Shown: piece after piece, positions 15,701 to 26,537 of the stretch | Position numbering within the stretch: position 1 is the first letter of the stretch | How the letters are laid out: every line of letters starts with the position of its first letter | Origin: an uncultured Clostridia bacterium | Lineage (GTDB): Bacteria > Bacillota > Clostridia > Lachnospirales > Anaerotignaceae | NCBI GenBank assembly: GCA_944384265.1 | Contig: CALWSR010000001.1 | Coordinates: forward strand, 1 to 64,000 | Direction: 5' to 3' | Length of the DNA stretch: 64,000 nucleotides | Made by a program: the position numbers and the translations under genes | Notes under the pieces: generated by a model | What the model was told of the DNA's origin: nothing | Databases searched by the model: none | What the model saw: only the letters and a program-made list of their open reading frames with translations

Positions 15701-18553
15701 TCTTTGCCTAATGGTAGTGGTTCATTAAAAGTTCCAGAACCTGGAAAATACTTCTTAAAAGAAATTGAAGCCCCTGCTGGTTATATTCTAAAAGAAGGCT
15801 TTATCGAAGTGAATGTAGATAAAGTAAATAATGTTGTTGAAAAGACTATCTACAATGAAGAGGAAAAAGAATACTTTATTAAGGTAATTAAAGAGGATTC
15901 TGATAATCATGTACCTTTATCAGATGCAGTCTTTGATGTATATAAAGATGACAAGGTAACAAAAGTGGGTACAATTACAACAACACTTCCTAATGGTTCT
16001 GCTTCTATTAAAGTACCAGGTCTGGGAACTTATTATCTAAAAGAGGTAAAAGCGCCAGAAGGGTACATACTTAAAGAAGGATTTATTGAGGTTACTGTAG
16101 ATGGTACAACAAATGTTGTTGAGAAAACAATCTATAACGAGAAAGAAAAAGAGAAAGAATACATTATCAAGATTTATAAGAAAGATCAAGATAGCAATGC
16201 ATCTTTGGGAGAAGCAGTCTTTGATGTCTATGAAGAAGATAAGGTAACTAAGATTGGAACTATCACAACAACACTTCCTAACGGTTCTGGTTCACTTATT
16301 GTGAAAGAGCCTGGAAAATATTATTTGAAGGAAGTAAAAGCACCAGATGGCTATATATTGGTATCTGGCTTTATTGAGATTACAGTTGACGAAGCTGTAA
16401 ATGTTGTTGAGAAAACTATCTACAATGAAAAGGATAGAGACTATGTTATCAATATTATCAAGAAAGATAGAACAGATAATAGCTTGCTTCCAAATGTAGT
16501 ATTTGATGTCTATAAATCTGATAAAACAACTAAAGTTGGAACAATAACAACATCCTCTAATGGTACTGGAAGTCTTACTGTAAAAGAGGCAGGTACATAT
16601 TTCTTGAAAGAGGTACAAGCACCATCAGGTTATATTATTGCTTCCGATTTTATTCAGGTTGCTGTAGATAAAGATAATCCTGTTGTGAACTTGAATGTTT
16701 ATAATACAAAAGAGAATAAAGAGTATTTCCTCCATATTTATAAGAAGGATGTAACGAATAATGCTCCTTTGGCAGACGCTACATTTGAAGTTTATGATAA
16801 AGATTATGTTTTGATTGGAACAATTACAACAACACTTCCTAATGGTGATGCAACAATCAAAGTTCCAAATCCTGGAATCTATTACTTAAAAGAAGTAAAA
16901 GCACCAGATGGTTATATTTTAAAATCTGGCTTTATTTCAGTCACTGTTGGTAGTACAACAAATGTGGTTGAAAAGACTATCTACAATGAGAAAGAAGATG
17001 ACAGAGAATATTGGATTAAGGTTTATAAGAAAGACATTATAAACAATGCTCCTTTGGCAGATGCTAAATTTGAAGTGTTCACTGAAAACAATATTTCATT
17101 GGGTACATTTACAACAACACTCCCTAATGGTGAAGGTACATTTAAAGTGCCAAGTCCTGGAATTTACTATCTAAAGGAAATAAAAGCACCAGAAGGGTAT
17201 ACATTGAAACAAGGATTTATTCCTGTAACAGTATCTAAAAATAACAATGTTGTTGAAACAACCATATACAATGAAAAACCAGAAGAGGAAAAATATATCC
17301 TTAAAGTTTATAAAAAGGATACCACAAATAAGGCTCCTCTGGAACATGCTGTAATTGGTGTTTACGATTCTAATTATAAACAGATTGGTACAATCACAAC
17401 AACAATACCTGATGGTTCTGGTTACTTTGAAGTAGACTATCCTGGACAGTTCTACTTGAAAGAGATTCAGGCCCCTAAAGGTTACATTCTAAAAGAAGGT
17501 TACATTCCTGTTACTGTTAACTCAAATACAAATATTGTAGAAACATCTATCTATAATGAAAAGGATGAGGAAACAGTTTATAATCTTATTACTGTCTATA
17601 AGGTTGATCAAGACGATAATCCTTTGAAGGGTGTTAAGATTGGATTATATGATAAGAAAGGAAAATTACTGGAAACAGGATATACAGATAAGAAGGGCAT
17701 AGTGAAGTTTGAAGATTTGGACGATGGCACCTATTATGTTGAAGAAATAGAAGGTTTGGTTGGTTATGAAGAATTTGATGATCAGATTAAGGTGGTTGTT
17801 TCTGATGGTGATAGCAAGAAAGTAACAATTACGAATAAAGCTATTGTTACAGAAGACAATGCATGGCTGTCTATTAAGAAATATATAGATGGTTCAACAA
17901 CACCTTTGGCTGGCGTTGAATTTACAATAACTGGTGCTAATGGATATAAATCTGTTCAAACTACTGATAACCTTGGTTCTATCTACATTAGCGTTCCTGT
18001 TGGACAATACACTGTAACTGAAACAAAAGGTGTTGAAGGATATCAGATGGATAGTACACCAAGAACTGTACAGGCTGTAAAAGGTTCAGTGGCTAATGAA
18101 GTTGTGTTCTATAACAAGCCTGCTAATGGTACATTGGTGATTACTAAAATAGATGCTACAACAAGTGCAAAACTGAGTGGTGCTTCATTTGATATTATTG
18201 ATGTTGCTACTAATACAACAGTTCGTAGTGTGACTACAGATGCTAGTGGAACAGCAAGTGTAACATTACCATTTGGTTCTTACCAGATTGTTGAAACACA
18301 AGCACCTACAGGTTATATTTTGGATGTACAAAATAGTAAGACAGTTGAAATTTCTGCACAAAGTACATTACAGAAGATTACTATAGAAAACAGTACAATA
18401 CCTGTTGTAGTGAAACCACCTAAGACTGGTATTACTCCTGGCTCCATGAGTGCGGGTGTTTTGTTTACAGTATCACTTTTATCTGGATTGATTCTAATCC
18501 TTCTAAATCAGGACACAATTAAACTTTGGTTTAGAAGAAATGAACAAGAATGA
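6737..18553 (+). CDS. Giant CnaB-repeat surface protein (3938 aa)
   Basis: A very large cell-wall-anchored fibre or adhesin. Residues 1-55 form a long signal peptide (basic run, hydrophobic core LFMASVFILSSLSG, FSA-A site). Residues to about 1290 are a unique N-terminal region, probably the binding head. From there to about 3840 some two dozen CnaB/SpaA-like domains follow, each opening with a strand such as IKVIKKD, with Lys for an isopeptide bond, a central YFLKE Glu and a closing IYNE Asn. Residues about 2575-3610 hold 11 highly similar copies. The C-terminus has PPKTG, a membrane helix and a short basic-charged tail: a sortase signal with Pro in place of the usual Leu. AAAGGAGG precedes the ATG. 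The intramolecular bonds would give a stiff, protease-resistant stalk. The ligand is unknown. Confidence 0.93.
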   Translation: MISLNKNRKSNQKNKDTGQRKFSFRQNGKRHLSLFMASVFILSSLSGIGNVFSAATVLPEDKLYYEIFEDTQSKLASTDIEFPLVNEYPGFVRHNGFCNATGQTDAGRRSYEYVLNTGYRTSENKIAYPGQQIICVEHLGALPNKNGAIFKQAGDVDTGVPMIQSYGLAFMMGNYAAHWEDYDKKIPHEPRIDILTHNKDFEAYTDPTKPSTGGNGGNTFIPVKPPEPEEQNFNTRLVFTMRTDDGKEPEYHYLVAGQEKETVVEYLIVSVKPTATNPNLTLNDLDFGELKTTVKSDAEAYAYTEVGFNESKFVAVIPYFQYGGQVYTIPPSAFASLKEDGFDEEMINDPTYGIKSIDLSNAGANFPNLSDTRASNSAYFLVRLMGEVLKTDHPDDAWNSRNLIIKDESPNGLTGPDIWKEKSEPFTYHFNQDLGKPFPYVDENTKAKAKLFSFSNLFGSDSGDYSAVDGTSETTGTETKEPNLLQKAMAKVGDITSANFKNMNSLKLETGDYAGKAFATSYTKSPYWDKYTNAEYYNAFYSLLSICTYNYYSNNNLFTYKIGDTYVPRYFSGSGIGAKTAVADLNYQGSTATQPAWSMPTFRNRHGDNYIFAGDIQGAMPNGRSASENGDRMVLLAEYINNKMTRDILPPKLQDIPNLDDSVNNPATFSSPLTWNTSITKKYGDPADIAKLYHFNVDDPNASETMVDASFIYGEGDDGKAKMSTPADYMLVGPFYAHTDYPESRMTIGFTENIATVGYAERGDEVIMSDEGNYADYVILTSEAIVNNMGQSGTDRRKTELYGDELNNRFYPNPDGNGEPLMQSYEIVNGNVPLKNVDLGIESEHPNEVVRHEPTYWDGVTTPKDLYNDKYNVNPKDPKYIINNWGRGEFYIAIRKDPDLIYNTSIPRVTVGMAIAGDTLTQVGYNLTGSEWQNKSSNIQRFLISDTAKVVLRADMDLELRLANIDLHKANEYGELLEKKTFVLYTLADRHPELPESDPNRYEWIICTDTSGQRGQQNTDLHGNVSYGGLIPGWYMLYEKVDYSFRKVSYLQTCDTENEPERLGVPITIDIPAGNQDGTQVNDRIVLPEGARTAATPVEDPDGINPDHAGDIFYVDNGKVKGINLEGATVMDYHVYSNVENDPIAFFKEVGDINKLVDEDGNYLNISDLEYQRNIQFVFQAEEDKSVYYVAPVRNGKVNMFQARIVQGDFPDKYEWTPLDAGQPVDVYWWINSEHVRVEERINPALGISKKQIDYITSFVDSGGYTMDFLKYSNPLNNGRETFVNNIEEVPEPVILKIVKKDAETAETIPEVAFTLKSRNGKYVATSTTNRKHSTIKDAYVTDENGELTFQIYSEDKEELAKMLRAQWVLEEVEAATGYGEQTYVKSLNWLGSDKTFDSGDRITLPQTGEEAIEYTLEARNYPEEEIEGKIELSKEWVEKDGSTETPMVDPPEAVFNLYRGTFGDTKNLVKTITISANTPTFSLEELQLDNYWIEEVNIPEGMSVSYSPGQAFTLTENKPEIKISVKNTDDVTQKEYTVSIAKKQSKMTTMQGTPESNFTNIPYYEGPAQFEVRYVGDNVDYQGWMTTITYDRSEQESTGYMKFKVPTYGNYSIEEINFPDTFYPEIQVVGTTTWSTFGDGARFTFHVPDNPGEAPALTLKVVNNRPATMEIVKKDRDTDARIWDENMELQMYAANPDGSRSGRKIGLPQKMGDDGKFVFSSVDYQYTVGDTVWFVETVPPISADDIQYEAEEFSVVASQDLVYSMKQVEFYNQITKYDFNIHKEGPNGEAIQGAAFEIFSDETCTKQVAYGESDQNGDVDIKLPAGTYYVKETYVPEPYKLDSKPFEITLGMDMVETTKTVVNKPEYKVVVKKVDSITKYGVEDVDFNLLDSNKKPVVIDSVEVKGTTDGTGYVIWNVTGTKYLYVDNNDTMYLEETDTNKGYFIKEEIVPIDIKTTQPSDSGITEGAYTFEVENDAKYKARVKKTEVLDKRPATPAETPGISGITFEVYKRGENGAADTLIGTYETDSTGVFETIDLRYGEYYAKEILPKDSIYVTTDEEIPLKIYQMNSLGQFADDNWSTYNLVQNKRKTGSITLEKKSNEGKLLSNVGFTLYHYDGQFNPSKFDPDDCTMVEQKFTDESGKLSFTDLELGNYWLVETETPTTYIGVDPIYITINTDDEDYQVGDLIGQHIQLNIVNNRVPLTLRIVKKDAADSKPIQGAVFSLTLNGKPVSGTTNTDGILEFNNLIRGETYTLVEESVPAPYKVDSTPIQITTHDSDILITKEVFNSTKPAKIQVYKYEKGNLQTPIEGAEFRLILDGEQIGETKFTDKNGMIEWDGLAVSQNYFVQEISVPDPYILNDGLRPIAFDEEENIYFCRVNVPNDVKDYYVRLLKIDGDTKDKLAGAEFDLYMEDKTTKINTQPIVTDSNGLTSTIKVPGPGIYYFKETKAPPNYQLDDRFIEVQAFTEGNEVNIPIFENYKTPKYSIEVTKIDSTTKDVIAGAEFTLYDSERNIVETKVVPDSGKIKFTVEELGIYYLRETKAPTGYELNTTEYKIEVNKDQAIYVQTVENTKKKHIIKVIKQDADDKTPLGEAVFEVFDAQYNKLGELTTTLPDGSGTFEVTGDGIFYLKEKVSPDGYEIITGYIQVKVDAETNVVEKTVYNEKLPEFWIKIYKKDRVGDLPLAGAVFDVYKSDKVTKIGTITTEEPNGFASIQVPEEGNYFLKEVKAPVGYEPIEGFIEVTVGRDSNIIEKTIYNDKQLFIKVIKKDKENDTPLENAIFEVYKEDKVTKIGTITTTLPDGSASIKVPSAGKYFLKEIKAPDGYILDSQWIEVDVDGTVYIVTKTVYNEQEEDEFFIKVIKKDKDSTVPLADAKFDVYKEDKVTKIGTITTTLPNGSASIRVPEPGKYFLKEVEAPTGYVLQEGFIEVNVDGTTNVVEKTIYNEEEKEYFIKVIKKDEISDAPLGDAVFEVFKEDKVTRVGIIKTSLPNGSGSLKVPEPGKYFLKEIEAPAGYILKEGFIEVNVDKVNNVVEKTIYNEEEKEYFIKVIKEDSDNHVPLSDAVFDVYKDDKVTKVGTITTTLPNGSASIKVPGLGTYYLKEVKAPEGYILKEGFIEVTVDGTTNVVEKTIYNEKEKEKEYIIKIYKKDQDSNASLGEAVFDVYEEDKVTKIGTITTTLPNGSGSLIVKEPGKYYLKEVKAPDGYILVSGFIEITVDEAVNVVEKTIYNEKDRDYVINIIKKDRTDNSLLPNVVFDVYKSDKTTKVGTITTSSNGTGSLTVKEAGTYFLKEVQAPSGYIIASDFIQVAVDKDNPVVNLNVYNTKENKEYFLHIYKKDVTNNAPLADATFEVYDKDYVLIGTITTTLPNGDATIKVPNPGIYYLKEVKAPDGYILKSGFISVTVGSTTNVVEKTIYNEKEDDREYWIKVYKKDIINNAPLADAKFEVFTENNISLGTFTTTLPNGEGTFKVPSPGIYYLKEIKAPEGYTLKQGFIPVTVSKNNNVVETTIYNEKPEEEKYILKVYKKDTTNKAPLEHAVIGVYDSNYKQIGTITTTIPDGSGYFEVDYPGQFYLKEIQAPKGYILKEGYIPVTVNSNTNIVETSIYNEKDEETVYNLITVYKVDQDDNPLKGVKIGLYDKKGKLLETGYTDKKGIVKFEDLDDGTYYVEEIEGLVGYEEFDDQIKVVVSDGDSKKVTITNKAIVTEDNAWLSIKKYIDGSTTPLAGVEFTITGANGYKSVQTTDNLGSIYISVPVGQYTVTETKGVEGYQMDSTPRTVQAVKGSVANEVVFYNKPANGTLVITKIDATTSAKLSGASFDIIDVATNTTVRSVTTDASGTASVTLPFGSYQIVETQAPTGYILDVQNSKTVEISAQSTLQKITIENSTIPVVVKPPKTGITPGSMSAGVLFTVSLLSGLILILLNQDTIKLWFRRNEQE
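14458..17570 (+). repeat. Eleven tandem CnaB-coding repeats
   Basis: Eleven consecutive units of about 280-290 bp, each coding about 93-97 residues with the pattern (I)KV(I)KKD...PL.DA.F(D/E)V(Y/F), GTITTTLPNGS, YFLKE..AP.GYIL..GFI and TIYNE. Units in the middle (about 15.0-16.4 kb) are nearly identical in protein. Such arrays change length by recombination, so unit number is likely to vary between strains, and short-read assembly here could be collapsed. Confidence 0.9.
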
Positions 18554-18560
18554 TGTAGTT

Positions 18561-18618
18561 ACTAATATGGGTAGTGTTGATCTATTTGGGTCGACATTAC
18601 CCATTTTTTATTTTGTTT
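18561..18618 (+). terminator. Terminator, copy 1 of a 58-bp direct repeat
   Basis: Hairpin ATGGGTAGTG...CATTACCCAT with a long arm, followed by TTTTTTATTTT. Nearly the same 58 bp recurs at 19592-19648, flanking the HicAB island. Confidence 0.85.
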
Positions 18619-18670
18619 GAGAAATAAAGCGTAAGCAAATGTATATCGTATTAATAACAAGTAGATTTAT

Positions 18671-18683
18671 TTTATGGTATAAT
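18671..18683 (+). promoter_or_regulatory. Probable extended -10 promoter for the HicAB island
   Basis: TATGG followed by TATAAT gives an extended -10 (TG-n-TATAAT). No good -35 is seen, which is usual for extended -10 promoters. It lies 27 nt before a 20-residue ORF and upstream of hicA. Confidence 0.45.
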
Positions 18684-18709
18684 AAAAATATACTAAAAGG
18701 AGTGGTTGC

Positions 18710-18772
18710 ATGGCACATATTGATGAAGTAAGAAAAGAAATAGAACATGCGGGAATGACATCTAAAAAATAA
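18710..18772 (+). CDS. Putative 20-residue ORF upstream of hicA
   Basis: MAHIDEVRKEIEHAGMTSKK, with AAAAGGAG about 6 nt upstream and a promoter-like sequence before it. It may be a real micro-protein, a leader, or the stump of a lost toxin-antitoxin gene, since the island also holds a truncated toxin. Not recognised. Confidence 0.35.
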   Translation: MAHIDEVRKEIEHAGMTSKK

Positions 18773-18836
18773 TTTTAAAATAAAGTTGACACCAAATATA
18801 ACACCACATATAATTGAATTGGGAGGAATTCAAAAA

Positions 18837-19094
18837 ATGTCCAAATGGGATAAATTGTTAAAACATATTTATTTGTTGTCAAAAGACCTTCGCTTTAATG
18901 AATTACGAAAAGTATTAGAAAGCTATGGATATGAAATGAAGTCACCAAAAAGTGGAAGTAGTCACTATACATTTAGAAAAGAAAAGTGTAATCCTATTAC
19001 AATACCAAAACATGAGCCAATTAAAAGGATTTACGTAGAAATGGTAAAACAAATTGTAGAAAGTGAGGAGAAAAAGAATGAAAACGCTGAATGA
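18837..19094 (+). CDS. hicA: HicA-family mRNA interferase toxin
   Basis: An 85-residue HicA-like toxin; the ATG at 18837 has GGGAGGA upstream. Family features are FNELRKVLESYGYE, then the GSSHYTF segment with His43 at the catalytic position, then IPKHEPIKRIYVEMV. HicA proteins have a double-stranded-RNA-binding-like fold and cleave mRNA unless bound by HicB. The N-terminus is about 20 residues longer than the shortest HicA. The gene overlaps hicB by 17 nt, as expected for translational coupling. Confidence 0.88.
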   Translation: MSKWDKLLKHIYLLSKDLRFNELRKVLESYGYEMKSPKSGSSHYTFRKEKCNPITIPKHEPIKRIYVEMVKQIVESEEKKNENAE

Positions 19095-19440
19095 TTATAT
19101 GCAAATATCTTATCGTATGGAAATTGTAGAAGATAAACAAGAAGGTGGTTTTGTAATTTCTTTTCCTGAGCTTCCAGGCTGTATTACTTGTGGAGAAACA
19201 ATAGAGTCTGCTGTAACAAATGCACAAGATGCTAAAAAGGCATGGTTAGAAACAGCACTTGAACAAGGAATTGAAATACCACAACCAGATAACCTACAAG
19301 AGTATTCTGGACAGTTTAAATTGCGTATTCCTCGTAGTCTGCATAAATCTCTCACAGAACATTCCAAAAGAGAAGGGATTAGTATGAATCAGTATTGTGT
19401 ATATTTGCTTTCTCGCAATGATGCGATGTATACCAAATAA
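19078..19440 (+). CDS. hicB: HicB-family antitoxin
   Basis: A 120-residue antitoxin starting at the ATG at 19078 with GAGGAG upstream. The N-terminal part shows the HicB pseudo-RNase H pattern (EGGFVISFPELPGCITCGETIESAVTNA). The C-terminal part (KLRIPRSLHKSLTEHSKREG) fits a ribbon-helix-helix DNA-binding domain, so it should both bind HicA and repress its own promoter. Together with hicA it forms a complete type II toxin-antitoxin pair, which would help keep the element in the host. Confidence 0.9.
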   Translation: MKTLNDYMQISYRMEIVEDKQEGGFVISFPELPGCITCGETIESAVTNAQDAKKAWLETALEQGIEIPQPDNLQEYSGQFKLRIPRSLHKSLTEHSKREGISMNQYCVYLLSRNDAMYTK

Positions 19441-19515
19441 CAGAAAATAACAAAGTGAATAAAACAGAATTATTTAAAAATTTGAATACTAAAAATGTCT
19501 GTTGAGGGGGGATTA

Positions 19516-19596
19516 ATGAGATTATTATTTGAAGAGTACGCATGGGAAGAGTACTGTTATTGGAAAATGAACTATAAGAAAATTTCTAATCACTAA
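19516..19596 (+). pseudogene. Truncated YoeB-family toxin fragment
   Basis: A 26-residue frame with a G-rich site upstream (GAGGGGGG). MRLLFEEYAWEEYCYWKMNYKK matches the start of YoeB/Txe toxins, whose usual opening is of the form MKI(I/L)F...AWEDYLYWQ..DKK. A full YoeB has about 85 residues, so the RNase part is missing. The frame runs directly into the second copy of the terminator repeat, which suggests that a recombination event cut it there. No YefM-like antitoxin is seen. Confidence 0.65.
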
Positions 19597-19648
19597 TATG
19601 GGTAGTGCTGATCTATTTGGGTCGACACTACCCATTTTTTATTTTATT
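19592..19648 (+). terminator. Terminator, copy 2 of the 58-bp direct repeat
   Basis: The same hairpin as at 18561-18618 with a few substitutions (GTGCTGA and ACACTACC), followed by TTTTTTATTTT. Confidence 0.85.
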
Positions 19649-19713
19649 TAAAATTTACTTTCATATAAATAGCAAAAAATAACTCTATGTATCTATATTT
19701 AATTAGAAGTTAA

Positions 19714-20301
19714 TTATTTATATTTTCTAAGAAATATATCTTTAGTGTATTCTAGTCCTGTATTTTGATAATATTTTCCTGACCAATTAAAAGACAGTTT
19801 TGAATTTAAAAATTGTTCATATGCATAAATAATATCTTTTATAGATAATTCAATATTCTTATTGAGCAAAGATTTTACAAATAGATCTAAATGTTCTGGG
19901 AATACATAATCAATTGAAACACTATAGTCACCTTCAATATCATACATATATGGTATTTCTGTAATATCATAATTTATTTCTGCTAATATTCTAGTTAGAC
20001 CATATAAGGACATTGGTATTCTAAATATAACTTGAACTACTGTATAGTCTATTATTTTATTTTTGAATTCTAACCAGCAGTGCTTAAGTATATCTTCTTT
20101 ATTTGGACCAAGATGGTGTAGACCATATTTTATAGTAGCATTACAGTTTTTGTTTCTACTTTTGATATATAGATATGTAAATAAAGAACTTTCAAAACAT
20201 AACATAGGGAAGGAGGGAGCCATACCATGCTTTATTATAATTTTATCAAATAGTTCTAAATCTTTTAACATATCTATTGTACTTGGTAATCTAAGTTCCA
20301 T
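19714..20301 (-). CDS. Putative transglutaminase-like (papain-fold) protein
   Basis: A 195-residue protein on the minus strand. I chose the ATG at 20301 since AAAGGA lies 9 nt before it; an ATG 18 nt further upstream has no site. Cys35 (PMLCFESS), His74 (HCWLEF) and Asp85 (IIDYT) have the order and spacing of a transglutaminase-like Cys-His-Asp triad, with the H-x-W-(L/V)-E and (I/V)-D-(Y/P)-T pattern typical of that fold. Such domains act as proteases, peptidases or cyclisation factors; the substrate is unknown. It is the only full-length gene against the main direction between 1 kb and the end. The call is inference from motifs. Confidence 0.5.
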   Translation of the reverse strand: MELRLPSTIDMLKDLELFDKIIIKHGMAPSFPMLCFESSLFTYLYIKSRNKNCNATIKYGLHHLGPNKEDILKHCWLEFKNKIIDYTVVQVIFRIPMSLYGLTRILAEINYDITEIPYMYDIEGDYSVSIDYVFPEHLDLFVKSLLNKNIELSIKDIIYAYEQFLNSKLSFNWSGKYYQNTGLEYTKDIFLRKYK

Positions 20302-20352
20302 AAAATACATTCCTTTCATAATTAAAAATAAATAAGCTTGGAGGTTTTTACT

Positions 20353-20553
20353 ATGTTTAATAATAATGATAATGCTAACAAACGCATTAAAACTTTAGAA
20401 GAAATAAGTGAAGAGTATGGAAATTATTCACCATCTTATATTTTTATGAAACATTCTACTCAAAATATTGACATAAATGATCCAGAAGTAATTAATAGAG
20501 GCCTAGAGTATTTTAAAAAACTAGTATCGAGTGCTAAAACTAAAAACGATTAA
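20353..20553 (+). CDS. Small hypothetical protein
   Basis: A 66-residue hydrophilic protein with GGAGG about 8 nt before the ATG at 20353. It is divergent from the transglutaminase-like gene with only 51 nt between the start codons, so the two may share a regulatory region. It is followed by a strong terminator. Not recognised. Confidence 0.55.
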   Translation: MFNNNDNANKRIKTLEEISEEYGNYSPSYIFMKHSTQNIDINDPEVINRGLEYFKKLVSSAKTKND

Positions 20554-20573
20554 ACTAATTTTAATACAAGAGA

Positions 20574-20602
20574 GGGTGCTTTGCACCCATTTTTTTATTT
20601 TG
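20574..20602 (+). terminator. Intrinsic terminator
   Basis: Stem GGGTGC / GCACCC with a TTT loop, followed by ATTTTTTTATTTT. Confidence 0.8.
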
Positions 20603-20610
20603 TATAAAAT

Positions 20611-20639
20611 TTGATTATAAATAGTGACTATGGTAAAAT
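20611..20639 (+). promoter_or_regulatory. Sigma-70-type promoter for the second fic gene
   Basis: TTGATT, a 17-nt spacer, then TAAAAT, with TGG in front of the -10. It lies 24 nt before the TTG start of the Fic pseudogene. It is the best vegetative-type promoter I found in the window. Confidence 0.6.
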
Positions 20640-20663
20640 TATATTTATACGGAGGTGATTAGT

Positions 20664-21411
20664 TTGGAAATTACAATAAAACGATTGGAACAAGAAAAGA
20701 ACTATATTCAAGAGTATACATTAAGTAATCCATTTTCATCTTTGTTGAATAGATTTATGAATGAGTTTAAAAACTCTTATGTATATAATACAAATGCTAT
20801 TGAAGGAAATTCTATAACGGAATATGATACTGCATATATTATTCAATCCAATACATTTTTGGAAGGATACTCTGCAAAAGATAATATGGAAGTGTTTGGT
20901 AGTAGTAAAGCATGGGATTATGTATTAGAACAACCAGACTTTACAATAGACACCATTTTACAAATCCATAAATATATCCTATTTTTTGATGTAGACCATG
21001 TAGGTGTATTTCGTAATATTCCTGTATATATTGGAAGTAAACAAATGCTACCAGTGGAAATGATACAAGAATCTATGAATCGTTTCATAGACAAACTTGC
21101 TATTAAAAAAAGAAATATTTACGCATATTGCAGAAACTCATTTAATGTTTGAAAATATTCACCCATTTATAGATGGCAATGGAAGAGTGGGACGTATGTT
21201 AATTAATTTACAGTTGCTGAATTCTGGTTATCTTCCTATCAACATTAAACAAAAAGAAGTAGGTAAATATTATCGTTGTTTTCGCCAATATGATAAGAAC
21301 AAGGAGACTGGTATTCAAGAACTGTATAATCTAATTACAATATATGAATTAGAAGAAATTATAAAATTTAAAAGTTGGATTGAAATAAGTGAGAAGAGCG
21401 AGAGTGAGTAA
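20664..21411 (+). pseudogene. Frameshifted Fic protein, paralogue of the gene at 4272
   Basis: The first frame (TTG at 20664, GGAGG 8 nt upstream) codes the N-terminal half with the inhibitory-type motif TNAIEG and stops at 21152. The second half, with the intact catalytic motif [12 protein letters not shown] and a C-terminus very like the first Fic, is in the +1 frame. The switch coincides with a run of seven A at 21105-21111. Removing one A restores one frame reading [22 protein letters not shown], parallel to the first Fic. So this is either a recent inactivating insertion, a sequencing error, or a gene read by slippage on the A-run. Without the second half there is no active site. Confidence 0.85.
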
Positions 21412-21446
21412 TAAGTAAAAATTTATATTTTATATTCTGTCATGCT

Positions 21447-21707
21447 TTGTGTAAAAATGAATATAAAATTAAGACATTCAAAATTTTATTTGATTTGACT
21501 GATGAGGAGGTTAAAACTATATTGGCACAGAAAACAATTTTTGATAAAATAAGAGAAGAGTCTGAAAAAAGAGGCGAGAAAATAGGCGAACTGAACAGTA
21601 AGAAAAAATTTATTAACAATATGATATCTAATAATTATACAATTGAACAAATCTCACAAATATTATCTATATCTATTGAGGAAATCAATGCCACTTTAGA
21701 AAGTTAA
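21447..21707 (+). pseudogene. C-terminal remnant of an Rpn / PD-(D/E)XK nuclease-like protein
   Basis: An 86-residue frame without a convincing start (only a TTG, no site). The C-terminus, with a charged repeat-like EESEKRGEKIGELNSKKKF and then NYTIEQISQILSISIEEI, is the tail typical of the Rpn/transposase_31-type PD-(D/E)XK family. The nuclease core is absent. I read it as the end of a deleted gene. Low certainty on the family. Confidence 0.45.
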
Positions 21708-21829
21708 AATTCTAATATATGTTTTTTGTTCATTAAAGCGATTTTATTCCTCACATTAAACAAATATATGTATGTAAATATAGTATAAACAAATGTAGTA
21801 GATTAATGTAGAAAAAGGAGGTGTATTTT

Positions 21830-21874
21830 TTGGTATATATCTTAACATTTATGTTTGGTGTATACTACTACTGA
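21830..21874 (+). CDS. Putative 14-residue hydrophobic leader peptide
   Basis: A TTG-started ORF read as MVYILTFMFGVYYY, with a perfect AAAGGAGGTG site 6 nt upstream. It is rich in aromatic residues (four Tyr, two Phe) and ends in three Tyr codons. A strong terminator follows 140 nt later and the surface-protein gene 80 nt after that. The order copies the leader-terminator arrangement before the giant gene at 6737, so attenuation that senses Tyr/aromatic charging or slow translation is conceivable. Confidence 0.45.
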   Translation: MVYILTFMFGVYYY

Positions 21875-22014
21875 CGAGTTCTTTGTATATAGTATCTCTT
21901 ATCTAACAGATTATATAAATTGTAGGTTATGGGGATACTTATCAGGTACGGATATAACTCTAGTTTAAACTACAATAGATATTCCTATTTCTGTTAGATA
22001 AATATATAACTTTC

Positions 22015-22046
22015 AAGGGTTGATACTTTTTGTATCAACCCTTTTT
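22015..22046 (+). terminator. Strong terminator upstream of the second surface-protein gene
   Basis: Perfect 12-bp stem AAGGGTTGATAC / GTATCAACCCTT, 5-T loop, followed by TTTG. It lies 80 nt before the start of the coding region it precedes. Confidence 0.85.
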
Positions 22047-22125
22047 GTTTTTATGTTGCTTGCATTACTTTTTGGTAATCAAGCTTTATATATTATTTAT
22101 TCTAATAGGAGAGGAGAAATCAAGA

Positions 22126-26526
<4,401 letters not shown>

Positions 26527-26537
26527 TTAAACGGATT

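Larger units (their letters stand above)
21708..22125 (+). other. Leader region of the second surface-protein gene
   Basis: About 420 nt without a full gene. It holds the tiny ORF at 21830 and the terminator at 22015, and nothing else that I can assign. Confidence 0.5.

Noticed and set aside
14458..17570. CRISPR-like repeat array
   Set aside because: The repeats are about 285 bp, lie in one reading frame and encode CnaB domains; there are no short repeats with unique spacers.
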